This document shows positions 11,504 to 24,300 of a stretch of DNA of 64,000 nt, in pieces. The notes beneath the pieces are model-generated. The model was not told where the DNA came from and ran no database searches. It was given only the letters and a program-made list of their open reading frames with translations. The position numbers and the translations under genes were made by a program. Position 1 is the first letter of the stretch, and each line of letters opens with the position of its first letter. Source of the stretch: Siphonodentalium dalli (lineage: Eukaryota > Mollusca > Scaphopoda > Gadilida > Siphonodentaliidae); NCBI GenBank assembly GCA_032622095.1, contig CP136064.1, positions 38,058,426 through 38,122,425 on the forward strand, in the 5' to 3' direction.

Positions 11504-11946
11504 TTAAAGGTACTCAATCCGATTCGACGGTCCCCATATCATCAGATTCCAACAACAACATTTTTTGAAATGCCGCGTCAGTTATCAGAATTGATTAATT
11601 GCCCAAAAATAATGCTAACCACAGTCAACTATAGTATAAAATTGCCCAAAACCTGTTATTTATCAACGTTTTGTTCATCGAAATTTTGCCAGTTGTCAAA
11701 TATCTGACACAAAAAAGCCACTGGATTTTAGAGTTATCGATCTTCATCCGCTATCTGGTCAGATAAGTTCTTCTCGTCGACAGTTTACTGGGCCACTTAA
11801 AATAAAAATAATAGATTTCAAACATCGATATCTGATCACTCTTAGCTTTGATGGGTGGGTTCCTCGACTCGAATCAAATATTTTTGACCCCCCGAAGTCA
11901 AGGAAATAGTAATTTGCAAGCGCCAATTCGGATTGAGTACCTTTAA
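11504..11946. mobile_element. TTAA MITE (AGGTACTCAATCC family)
   Basis: The ends TTAAAGGTACTCAATCCGA and TCGGATTGAGTACCTTTAA are exact inverses with TTAA duplication. It is the same family as 7122-7567. Non-coding. Confidence 0.85.
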
Positions 11947-12119
11947 ATGAAACAAAAATATTTAACTAAAATGTGCAATCAGACTTAAATATATAATAGA
12001 TTTTATTGAAAGTCCCATTCAGATATTACATATGGACTATTAAATTGGCCAATGAGAAGATTATGAGATGTTGACATTTGTAGCTTCGTTTGTGTATCAG
12101 ATGATATATTATTCTTTTG

Positions 12120-12360
12120 TTAAAGGTACTCAATCCGATCAGACGCTCCTAAATTACTATTTCTTTGGCTTCGGGGGTAAAAAATATTTGAATTGAGTCG
12201 AGGAACCCACCCATCAAAGAGTGATTAGATAGCGATGTTTGAAGTTTATGATTTCTATTGTTTGTGGGACAGAACTTGCCGGTCAAACGGACAGTCTTGC
12301 AGATAAAGATGGATAACTATTATTATTACCACCTGATTTTAGAGTTATCATAGGTCATCA
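12120..12360. mobile_element. truncated TTAA MITE (AGGTACTCAATCC family)
   Basis: It starts TTAAAGGTACTCAATCCGA and matches the inverse of the right half of 11504-11946 (GAGTCGAGGAACCCACCCAT). It is cut off where the next element begins at 12361; the remainder was not found beyond 14749. Confidence 0.7.
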
Positions 12361-14749
12361 TACAGTACAAGGCCCGTGGTTTTTTCAAAACCACGCGTGG
12401 CCAACATTTTAACACGGAAAAAACATGGAAAAATCGCACGTGGTCTTAGCGTGGTCAACTTCAGAAAAATGGCCAGCGTGTTCAAAAACGGTTTGAACAC
12501 GGCGTGTACATGCCGTGGTCACCCGAGTTCACGCCGTGGTCATCCGTGTTGAAGTCGTGTTCTTAGCGTGATCAATTACGGCAAAATGGCCAGCGTGTTC
12601 AAAAACGGTCTGAACACGGTGTGTACATGCCGTGGTCATCTGAGTGCACGCCGTGGTCATCCGTGTTGAAGTCGTGTTCATGCCGTGTTAATAGCGTGGT
12701 CAGCCGTGTTTACGGCGTGGTCTGCACCCCAATGCAGAGCGGCACCTACTCTTTTCAGGGACAGTACGGGAGGTGTGAATAATCCGCGACATCAAAGAGT
12801 TGCCGCAGTATTACTTGCGGTAGGATTTTTTCGGGTATATTTGGCCCGGATTGATTTAGTCAGTGAATAAAGAATTGTCAGATAAAATCTTTTATAATAA
12901 AAACAATTTCATATATTGAATATATATATATGTATATGCATATTTGTTTATCTGTGTCTATGGCCTTTATATCCGTGTCATGTTTTGTTGTCGCATTTTA
13001 TTTTAGTTGGCATTAATATTTTCTTGTGTTTGTTCATATTACATGTACGCAAATTGGATATAACATTACAAAAATTCATAAGTTAAAGACATATTATGCA
13101 CTCTGAGTGTACTCCGTGGTCATCCGTGTTGAAGTCGTGTTCATGCCGTGGTCATCCATGTTAATAGCGTGGTCAGCAGTGTTTACCCCGTGGTCTGCAT
13201 CCCATTGCAGAGAGGCACCTACTCTTTTCAGGGACGGAGCGGGAGGTGTGAATAATCCGCGACATCAAAGAGTTGCTGCAGGATTACTTGCGGTAGGCTT
13301 TTTTAGGGTATATTTGGCCCGGATTGATTTCGTCAATGAATAAAGAATTGTCAGATAAAATCTTTTATAATAAAAAACAATTTCATATATTGAAGTATAT
13401 ATGCATATTTGTTTATCTGTGTCTATGGCCTTTATATCCGTGTCATGTTTTGTTGTCGCATTTTATTTTAGTTGGCATTACTATTTTCTTGTGTTTGTTC
13501 ATATTACATGTACGCAAATGGTTTCGGTAGTTTGTGCGGCGATATTGTGTTCTAACAAATGGCTGAAAAATTGGATATAACATTACAAAAATTCATAAGT
13601 TAAAGACATATACTGCACTTGTTCGGGCGCGTGAAATTGTTTAGTTAGTATGCAGGCGCTATGCCAACTCGGGGAATGTAGAATTCTACTAACATTGCCA
13701 AAAATCTCAAACAAATCGTCGTACCACATCATAGAAAACATCGTCTGAACTACGCTCAATTGTAAAAATTGACTTCCCGATTCGGGAGGCAACTATCGGC
13801 GGTAAATTAACACAAACGATTTCGCCATCGGGGGGTCACTGTATGTAATGAATATATATGAATTACAATGTGTTTTGTCAATTTGGATATAATATTTGTA
13901 AAAATAACTACTTTCAGCAAGATTATTCTCCATTTCTATTTGATCAGCCTACCGGAGTGTTTCACATCACTTTAAAATTTCGAATTTAATGTTCAAAACG
14001 TAACTAAAGTTTTAAATTTTAATTTAATGTTCAATATTCTCATTATAATATTTGGACTCCATACATGTATATCAAATAGTAAACGGTTACATGTACACAG
14101 AACAATTGACCCGAGAATTGGGCAAATACAAACCGCAAACATGTTACTTTATTAATTTTAGATATTGAGCATCTCAGATGAGTTTCTATTTTATATGGAA
14201 TTTATCAACCAAGTTTACTAAATTCGATTTGAACAATCGACGGGTTGAATTTCGATGAAATTTCCGATAAATAAAATGGTGCCGCTCATTTGCCACTTTG
14301 AGCAGCAATTTCGAGAATATATTTTGAACTAGGGAGGTGATAATTAATTACGTAACGGACACCGCGAGCTCCGCCACAGCGGCGTGTCAAGCTCCGGCCG
14401 CCAGCGATGTTTCCGGGTTCAGCCATGTTCCTCCGTGTTCATGTCGCGGTCACCTGTGTTATGGCCGTGTTCACCCGTGGTCATAGCGTGGATGTTCCGT
14501 GTTCAAACGTGATCATTTGGCCGTGGTCACCCGTTGATCGTACCGTGGTCATAGCGTGGATGTTCCGTGTTCAAACGTGATCAGAGCGTGTTCAAACGTG
14601 ATCAGAGCGTGTTAAAAATCTGAACACGATTGAACACGTTTAACCAGACCGTGTTCTTGGCGAGTTCAGATTTTGAACACGGAAAAACCACGGAAGAATC
14701 GCGCGTGGTCTTCCGTGGACATGTAAAAAACCACGGGCCTTATACTGTA
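12361..14749. mobile_element. 2.4-kb TIR element with GTGGTC/GTGTTC subterminal repeats
   Basis: The left end is TA then CAGTACAAGGCCCGTGGTTT and the right end is the inverse (AAACCACGGGCCTTATACTG then TA), with one mismatch in about 23 bp. A TA target duplication fits. Both subterminal regions (12400-12720 and 14390-14720) consist of many degenerate copies of CGTGGTCA and CGTGTTCA about 15-18 bp apart. The middle holds a tandem duplication of about 460 bp (12657-13115 and 13118-13616). Short frames inside it (for example 12685-12870 and 13107-13343) are parallel because of this duplication and match no family that I know. No transposase is seen, so it is probably non-autonomous. Confidence 0.75.
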
Positions 14750-16100
14750 GGTCACGGTTGAATAGTCTTCATTCAATATGATCACAATGACAGAATGAAG
14801 GGATACTCTGTCCAGCACACTTGTTTTAAACATATTTTGTTTGCCTCTATGATTTTCTGTTACCTTTGACAGTTGGGGTTATATGGCACACTTCAGATAT
14901 GAGTGCATTAAAAGAATTGTTTTTACCCAAAACACAATATTGGTGGAGACAAAATGTACAGGTTTGGAATATTTAACATAATTTAATAATAAATACAATA
15001 AATATTGCACATTTCATAATTATCACCTACACTTATTCCATTCAATATGACAGACACACATCGGATATGCAGCATTCCTCCACAAGCATTTTTTGTTACA
15101 AAACTTGAGAAATTAACATGTCAAAGGCTCTAAAACTTTGAATGACTCATCACATTGCCACAAATTTTTAAACAATACCACATGGAGAGACTATCTGCTG
15201 ACTAAATTTGTCTTGCTTTTTACAGTTTAGTATTACACATCATGGGTTGCACTACTATTGACTCCCACACAAGACATTAGTATTGTTCACACAGGCCCCT
15301 GTGGGAAAATGCTAAAATTCCAAAATTTACAATGCCAGTGACCGGTATAGTCTATATTGATATTTTAGTGTTTTCTAGAGGGGCCTGTGATTGTTGACAG
15401 TTCAAAATGCACACTCTCTCAAGTGTTTCTATACATTTATAACACTTGAAACACCAGTGCCTGAATGCTGGATCTGAAATGATCAAAACTAACTCAATGA
15501 TAGTCTATCACATCTTTCAAAAGTTCATGCAATGCTTTGTAACTTTATGTAACTTAAAGATACGGAAGGTGTTGCCGGTAGGTACAACTGAATGATCATA
15601 CATAACACAATGTTTAGTTTATCTCTTTATAAAGTGACTTATATGCCCAGGAGGCCGGGTGTATGTATTTTGAACCTTTATTTATTTTAAAAGATGTAAT
15701 CACAGATCACTTTAATAAAAGATATTCTATCTATCTATATCACATGAAACCCCTATTATATCATTAAACAAGATGGTCAATGTGGAGTAGCTCACCTGAC
15801 TGCAAAGACTGGGATTCTGAAGACTAAAAGTCAGTATTTGTCAAAATCACTTAAAACAAGTACTTATAACCAGGGACATAGCTAGAACAAGGAGTTAAAT
15901 AAAAAAATAAATAAAAAAATTCAAAACTTTAATTTAAAAAAATGTATAATTAAAACAACTGTTATTTTAAACATCAAAATGGTTACATGTTCAAAATTCT
16001 ATATGTCCTAAACCTATGATGATAAATGGTCATGAGAAGAAGTTGTTTTAAGAATTACTATCGTGGGAAAGATTTATGTCCCTGGCTCCACCCATATTTG
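14750..16100. other. intergenic stretch, no gene seen
   Basis: AT-rich DNA without recognisable coding signal. At about 15700-15745 a sequence ends in TTCTATCTATCTAT, resembling the tetranucleotide tail of a non-LTR retroposon such as the one inserted at 51663-51924. Confidence 0.45.
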
Positions 16101-16790
16101 CATGGTAACCCAATTTGAACAAAGTTGAATCCCAGTCACACAAGGAACCTCCATACCAAATATAAGCTAAATAGGCCTAATGGATCTTGAGAATAAGTTG
16201 TTTTCAGAAGTTCTAAGGTGGGAAAGAGATATATGTTCCAGGCCCGCCCATTTGTGACTTGGTGACCCCATTTGAACAAATCTGAATCCCAGTTACCTAG
16301 CCATTATCCACACCAAATTTTACCCCATTCGGTCTTGCGGTTCTGGAGAAGATGTTTTACTATGAGGGAAAAAGTTATGTCCCTGGCTCGGCCCATATTT
16401 GACCCATTCGGCCCATATTTGACCAAGGGAGTCCATTTGATCAAATATCAATCCCAGTCACCCAGAAACCTCCATACCAAATAGAAGCTAAATAGGCCTG
16501 ATGGTTCTTGAGTTGAAGTCATTCTAAGAATTACTATGGAGGGAAAGGGTTATGCCTTTTAAGCTTCACACCTATTTGACCTGGTGACCTCATTTGAACA
16601 AATCTGAATATGAGTCACTTAGGTAACATACACACCAAATATGAACCCATTCGGTCTTATGGATCTGGAGAAGACAATTATTGATGGAAGGACAGGACAC
16701 CCAGACAGATGGACGGGCAGAATGACACCCCAACAGACAAATTCGTTCCAGTATACCCCATATTTTTCTTTGCAAAATCAGGGTATAATG
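16100..16790. repeat. dispersed tandem repeat, about four units of 160 bp
   Basis: Degenerate units share CCATTTGAACAAATCTGAAT, CCCAGTCACC, CACACCAAATATGAACCCAT and TTCTGGAGAAGA. The array ends in a GGACAGGACACCCAGACAGA-type tail. Similar architecture (imperfect units followed by a GGAC-rich tail) is seen at 35105-35640. Not coding. Confidence 0.7.
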
Positions 16791-17070
16791 AGTTCACACG
16801 AGTTAACAAAATAATATTAGAGCAGCACATTTTATTCAATTTGATTTCAATGACAACACACACACATCAGTGCTATGTGATTGTTTATATTTCAGACTAC
16901 AGAATGTCAGATAAGATTAAATCTCAATTAATGACATGTGTCCAATTAATGCTAACTGGCCAAAGCTAATATCATTGACTGTACCTTCTGGTGGGAGAGG
17001 TGGGTTGGGTTGGGGGGGCAGGGAGGATCTTGTCCATATTTTTTTCATGTGATATACAAGATCTTCAACT

Positions 17071-17170
17071 TGTTATGTTGTGATATAAGATTTTATGAAA
17101 CTTGTCTATGACTCGTTGTGAATAAAATTGATCAAACTCGTTTCATAAAATCTTATATCCCAACATAATT
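17071..17170. repeat. inverted repeat, 30-bp arms
   Basis: The arms TGTTGTGATATAAGATTTTA (17071-17102) and its inverse (17138-17170) enclose a 35-bp loop. Probably a small fold-back or MITE fragment. Confidence 0.7.
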
Positions 17171-17418
17171 CGTTGGAGATCCTCTATATCTTATCATAAC
17201 AAGTTTGTTAAACTATTATTATCCAGAAAAACATAGAAAGATAGAAGGAATTTGTTCTGATTTTCATTATCAATAACTCTCGAGATTCCGCATGTGAAAA
17301 TCTCCGTAGGTAAATACTCAAGTATAACAGAAGTATTCTTGACCTTTTCACCAAGAACCATACAACTGTAATACTGAACTACAGATCATGCTGACTATGT
17401 TTGATCAGTTGCCGAAAA

Positions 17419-17847
17419 GCAAATAGTGTGTCTGTCATTTGCAGAATGAGGTCCCCAGAGGGTTAATGACATTATCCTGCACAGCCGGCTAGCATTACCA
17501 AATTCACCCTCTGGACACCTCATTCTGCTTAGGCCTCAAGTGCTATAGGAGACATAGGATCAGAGTGAAGTTCCCCAGTTGAAGTTGGTGATGTTCACCA
17601 ATTAGTAACCTTAAATATGCAATATATCTTATGCAAATTAGGGGATAAAGAAACTGAAGAGAAGGGAAAAAATAACTAAAAACAATGTTAATTTGAGACT
17701 ATAGATACTTCTCAGAAGTATGGCCTAAGCAGAATGAGGTCCACAGAGGGTGAAATTAGTGATGCTACCCCGCCATGCAAGATAGCATGCATCACTAAAT
17801 ACACCCTCTGGGGACCTCATTCCACAAATGACAGAAACTATTTGCAG
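17419..17847. mobile_element. hAT-type MITE, GAGGTCCCCAGAGGGTGAAT family
   Basis: It has two long internal palindromes built from GCAGAATGAGGTCCCCAGAG and its inverse, joined by TTAGGCCTCA sequence, with outer ends containing CAAATAGTGTGTCTGTCATT. It is one of at least nine copies in the window. Younger copies show 8-bp target duplications. It lies just downstream of the VPS8 stop codon. Confidence 0.8.
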
Positions 17848-18174
17848 TCTTGGTTGCGGAGCACTGCGAATTACCTGATTCAATTGTATTTAACATCAAT
17901 GATGACTCTAGTAAGCATTTGATTAATTTCTCAGTGTTAAACACAGGAAAACATTGTTGTGGCACTTTGCATAACTGTTCTGGTAAATACCACAATGAGT
18001 AAAATTTGGGACACATTAAGAAGCCAATATGATTTTAGGTGATATACCGATATGGTATCCTTCGTAAAAGTTGTTATTTGATAGTTGAACGGCGAAATTC
18101 CAATGACTTTCTATTAACATTGCGAACGCCTTACAGAGTTTTAAGTGAATTTTCCCAAGTTTAAAATAATAACA

Positions 18175-18300
18175 TCATAAGTCATGTATTCGAGGGGCAG
18201 TAAGCCGTAGACTAAATTTATCATGTTGAAACACGTCAGCTGATTTATTGACTGAACTCTTCTCACTCTCTGGTCTGGCTAAGTCTGTGAGTATGGAAAA
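18175..18300 (-). CDS. VPS8: VPS8 copy A exon 17, C-terminus and stop
   Basis: Acceptor TTTCTTCCAG. It encodes FSILTDLARPESEKSSVNKS, then ADVFQHDKFSLRLTAPRIHD and L, then TGA. It matches the vertebrate C-terminus (SRLALLTEL... and FQNENFQLQLIPPP...). Exon 16 plus 17 reconstitutes SR/FSILTDL across the junction, which fixes both exons. Confidence 0.88.
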   Translation of the reverse strand, partial: FSILTDLARPESEKSSVNKSADVFQHDKFSLRLTAPRIHDL

Positions 18301-21300
18301 CTGGAAGAAAGTAGAAAAGTGTACCTTATGAGAGGAAAATTATAATCATAATAATAATGGAGAGTTTTTATAAAGTGATTATCACACGAGTCTTTCAGCA
18401 CTAGGGCCCGACGAATCGGCAAATTCAACACTCAAGGCAGATTTGCGGTATATATTCCCAGATTCCGGATACCATATCCGTATTTAAGTATGCTTCAAAA
18501 GCGTCGGTATTGATGGAAAGTAAATATTATAATTAAATGTCAATATTAAAATTTTATAAAATACATGTCTATTTTGTGTGTTTATCGCCAAAAACTCCCT
18601 AAAAGAAACCATTTGTAGACATGCAGATTGCAGAAATAAGTGTTAGTTGTAGGAATATCGCAAGCAATCCACCATCTTGGATAGCTTGGTAAATCCTGTG
18701 TCTATAGTCTATATCTTATATCATTATTATGATGTGAATTCTATGTTTCCTGAATCTGAATTTCATTTAAGAATAAAAACAACAACAATGATTAAATGAA
18801 ACAAATTATTTGTATTCAGAATAATAACATGAACGTTTATAATTAATTAAACTGTTACTGAGTGTCTGTTGCCAGCTGTCATATATATCCACTTCGGCGG
18901 TACATATACTATCCACTCATTTGGAATGAGATTATTATTATTATCCTCGATGGGTGGGGGTGTATCTATAGGATGGGGAATGTTACACGAGGGGAAAGAT
19001 ATTTGAGCCAGACACGAGGTTTGCCGAGTGTCTGGGTCAAAAATATTGTCCCGTGGGTGAGATTTTACCATCCCATGCACACCTGTCACTCATGCACCCA
19101 TGATGATGTTTCTGTCCCCAAATCGCTCGTGTCGCCATTCTAACATTATCAAAATGTTTGTGACAAAAACTAATAATATTCGGATTCAAGGCAAAGATTC
19201 AAGTCCGCTCGTTGAATTCGAGCGAAGAAATATTTAATGAGAAATTTATGTTGCTATGACAACCTATAAATTTCAATTATCGAGTTACTTTTATCTTATA
19301 CATGTACATTTGCAATACAATACAATTAATGTTAATGGACATGATGGACGCATGCATTTTGCAGAAACGCCGAACTATATACATTGCGTATATCGACAGC
19401 AATCATGTGGTTTGGTTATAGGTAACGCGTAGAATTGGGTCAAATGAGATGTATATATTTCCAGGTGTTGTTGTGTATGGAATACACAGTTAGACATGCA
19501 ATTAACAAGCTGAAACTTATTACATGTACATTCATTTAATGTTCGTCACACATATTTCAGTTCGATTACATTTTAACATTTTATTTGAAAAATGACACCT
19601 TCGATGTGTGCTTTCGTCAATCGAGTATGCAAATGTGACAAGTCACATGTCTCATGTGAGACAGACACTACGTGCTCACAACTTATCCTATATACACGTT
19701 GGACACGGCGGTTGTGGATTATTGTTAACTATTTGGGGAAAATGCGGGCGATAAAGGACTTTTATACAACGATTCAAAATATCCCGAATCACACGACTGC
19801 TTTTGAATCGAATCAAATCGGGTAGCAAGATTTGAAATCGAATCGAATCTTGAAGCTTCGTCGGGCCCCATTCAGCACTTATTGAACATTACATAAATAC
19901 ATTATCCAATTTTAAAGTCAGTTTTAGACTCAGATTGACGTTCCCAAATGGTGAATATTGTGATGTACACCCATTGTGAACCTCTATTATGCTATGTGTT
20001 GTCTGCCAATTTGGGGATATAGAGAAACTAAACTAAAAAGAAATAGAATCTTTGAAGAAGTTTCTTAGATATTTGATAATAAAGATAATTTCCAGAGAAG
20101 ATGAGGCCTAATCAGAATGAGGTCCCCAGAGGGTGAATTTAGTGACGCTAGTCCACTATGTATATATAGGTATACTTATTCTAGATTCCGTAATAATGTT
20201 TTATGCACGAAAATAGACAAGTTATAATACCCATAATAACATGTGATAGACTGAAGCTGAAGAAATAGTAATTTAGGGGCCTTAAATCGGTCATGGCATC
20301 TTTAAGTTTGATAATTAGAATTAGATATTTTGTTCAGTAATAAACATGAAGTTGGTCTGACACTCTTGTGTGAATGAAATAACCTAACCCATCCATGACT
20401 GGAGCTTCCTGAAATTTTGCGAAAAATCATGTGCCAATGCACTCTCTTATATATGCGAGTCGTCCATAGGGTGCCTTACATATATAAGAGAATGCATTGG
20501 CCTAACAAAATTTACCTTCTAAGCCAGTGCATTCTCTTATATATGTGAGGCTCCCTATGGGAGGCTCGCATATATAAGAGAATGCAGTAGCACAGGTTCT
20601 TTAATGCTGCACCAACGCAGCTCCTGCCATGAAAGGGTGAACAAGAATTCTTGGGCACTCTGGGGTACTATGAAAATTACACACAGACATCAATGCAGAG
20701 AAAATTGTTCCATCCTGGATGAGAACGCTTTTGAAATTTGGATACAGCGCTCCATTATTAATTTCATCATTACCCGTATAACTAAATTATAGCTTACTTA
20801 CCCGGGACGGTGTTTTCATGGACCTCTTCATATTGTCATATACCACCATGTGTTGACTATCAATGTTCTGCAAATAATTAGTAGGTAACAGAAATACTGA
20901 ATGAATGTTAACTTACTCCAGTGTTCCAAATATTAATTTCATAATAAACATTCCACCCTGCACTTTCTTATTTGGGACTGCACGTTTATTTTATTTGTTC
21001 TCTCCACTGGAATCACCGAAGTATGTTTTGTTAACAAAAATGGCGGAGAGATGTTTCTTATTTCTATGTTGATGCCAGCTGTATACATGTTAACGACAGA
21101 TGCACATAATCGAGCATCATTTGCATGTCCTGTATAGATACTAAACATATGACGTCAAATATGCTCAATTCCACATGCATAGCATGCAAATGCACTGTTG
21201 ATTCCGAAGTGCATTATAGTAGGTATTAGAAGTCCTCAAAATAAGCAATGCTGGCAACACGTGGAATCTAACATGCCACAGCATTAAATCTGCCATGGGA

Positions 21301-24300
21301 TAATTTTTTTAATTTCGAGGGCTGTTGGTTTAGAGTAAATCATGATAAATTTATTTCCCCCCTGGATTAACCCTTTCAGTGCCAGGGGCCGATCTCATCG
21401 GCCCTAATTTACGGTCTGTAAAATCGGCCCTAAAAAATTTTTTTTAATTTTTTTTTTAAAGATTTGTTTTGGGTTGAATTTTTTTTGGGTATGCTTAAGC
21501 ATGCTATAGCAAATTTAAAAATAAACTGAATAAAACCTTAGGGGTATGTTAAACTCAAAACTATCACCAAGTATTCATAGTAATGATTTTGATGCCCAGG
21601 TAAAACATAAGATTCCCTGGCACTAAACCTACAAAATAAGTCTGTTAAAGAATATAAGAAAAAATTATTAAAATTGTAAAAAATTGTAAAAAATAATAAC
21701 AAATGATGAAAAATTGTTAGGCCAATGCATTCTCTTATATATGCGAGGCGATCTATGGTCGACTCGCATATATAAGAGAATGCATTGGCACAGGGTATAT
21801 GGGTTGATACAAAAATCGGACCTGGCACTCAAAGGGTTAAGCACAGGATTTCTAACTCCATCTATTAAAGATGTCATGTTTCTTTATGGTTTGATAACTG
21901 ACTTCACTATGGAAGAGGGACACCGGAACAGGCATGACAATAACCATTTCAGACTGGATGGCATGCACCCTTGTGGAAATGCTGGTAAATGTTTATACAC
22001 ATTCCACTCAATTTCTGTATCCCATAATTACAAATGTCAACAGTTTTAATGATCTCGATTTGCACTTCCCTGCATGTTTATTTGGGTCTGCACATTTATT
22101 TGGAACACAAGAGTAATGGAATGAAACTGTACTGCCAATGCCAGTTGTAATTATTTTGAAAATTAGATTGAATATGGACAAAAGCATTTAAACGGACATG
22201 GCTCATTTATTCTAAGGTGCTACAAACCCAGTCTGTTAACATATGTGACCCGCCATATCAAATCCAGTCGTAAGTCAGGATTTTTTTAACCTGTGCCAAT
22301 GCATTCTCTTATATATGCGAGTCGACCATAGGTCGCCTCGCATATATAAGAGAATGCATTGGCCTAACAATTTTTTACAATTTTAATAATTTTTTCTTGT
22401 ATTTTTTAACAATTTTATAATTTCACCCATACAGAGCCCCAGACAAACTTGAGCAGACGACACTCCTCTATATGCTTCTATATATGTGTGGGGCTTCCTG
22501 CAGGGTAATGGATGTTTTTTATTTTATGTCCTAAAAATTGTAAGAAACATTTATTTAAAAAAAATGATAAAAAATTGTTAGGCCAATGCATTCTCTTATA
22601 TATGCGAGGCGACCTATATATAAGAGAATGCATTGGCACAGGGTAAAAAAACGGACATGGCTCGTTTGTACCCAAAATGTTTGTGTACATAATCGGGTAA
22701 AAAATATCTCAAAACATACCTAATCTATGCAGAAGATTTCCAAACAAACTCGTCGATATAGTGCTGAAAAATTATGTGGTTTTTTTTCTTCTTATATTTT
22801 TAGGTAAATTTGAGATTGCTTTGTTTGTGCTGGTTAATTTTTTTTTTAATCAGCGGCTACATAAAAATTGCACCTGTAGGCAATGGGAGATAAACTTGAG
22901 CTGTGGACGCTGTGAGACCTTTATGGTACTACTTAATGTTGATGATTAAAATGAAGAGAAAGCAGTTCGTGCAGTTAACCCTTTCATGAGCTTCCTGAAT
23001 TTTTGTGAAAACCCTGTGCCAACGCATTCTCTTATATATGCAAGTCGCCCATATTTTGCCTCTCATATATAAGAGAATGCATTGGCCTAACAATATTTAT
23101 CTTGATCGTGTAAGCCAGTGCATTCTCTTATATATGCGAAGCTCCGTATGGGAGACTCGCATTTATGAGAGAATGCGTTGGCACAGTGTCTTTAATGCTG
23201 CATGAGCGCTGCTCCCGTCATGAAAGGGTTAAAATAGTTTCAAGTTAAGATAATGCGATATATCTTTTCCCGACAGTCGTGCATTATTTCGTTGCTGAAT
23301 TTCACAGCAATTGCTCAGGGTCTGATTATCGTATTCAAAGTTGTATTTTTTATGACTTCATTGCATATTTCTGGGACATATAATGTTTATAGAATTGTCT
23401 TTCATGTATTTATATAACTATTGCGATGCCAGGAAAAATTCAAAACCAAATATTATTAGGTGTATTTTGGAGTGCAAATCACCATGTGACTTTAAGTGAC
23501 TGAATTATAAGGAGTAACTGCTATAGTTTTTATACGCCCATTTATAAAAAAGGTTGGATTATGTAATCAGTCTGCCCATCTGTTAACATTTTTGGTTTAC
23601 GACCTATAAGTCTAGTTTGGATAATTTGATTTGATTTACCCGAAATTTTGCGAAAACCCTGTGCCAATGCATCCTCTTATATATGCGAGTCTCTCTATGG
23701 GAGACTCGCATATATCAGAGATGCGCTGGCACAGGATCTTTAATGCTGTACCAGCGTGGCTCCCGTCACTAAAGGGTTAAGTTGATCAGAGCTGGGAACG
23801 ATAATGCTGTCTATGAATAAATTCACTCACGGACTGGTTGGTCTTTCCCTTGTCTAGCGTCTTCATATTTGAGACTGACTTCCTGAAGTGAGTGTGGCCT
23901 GCCCTGCCTTGTTTCTTACTGCTACACAGGTAACATGTCCATGTCTCATCTCCCTCCAACATGTGTACACACCCAGCTGACTGAAGGCAGTTATCGTGGT
24001 ATGTGTGACCACATCTGCAAAATAAAATTAAACTCTACTGGCGTCATTGGTTAAGAACAATAAAGGGTTGATACCAATGGCTATTTGTTGAATTTACTAT
24101 CTGTACATCCCTACAAATGAATGGGAGAATCCATTCAATAATCAAAAGGTTCACCTTGTAAAAACTAGAGGTGGGCTGTCCCCCCCCCCCTCCCCCCCAA
24201 TGGCAGCCAGTGGCGGAAATGTTATCTGGACTCAAGTTATGCTCTGGAAAGGTAAGTCGACGCACACATAGATGGACAGACTGATTTGAGTGTTGTGAAC

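Noticed and set aside
12685-13343. two similar frames ending NPRHQRVAA...LARID
   Set aside because: They are parallel because of an internal tandem duplication of a transposable element; neither is long or matches a family that I know.
21904-22049. EGF-like look of HPCGNAGKC...YKCQ
   Set aside because: Cysteine spacing fits only loosely, no splice sites frame it, and the cysteine context changes in copy B; probably coincidence.
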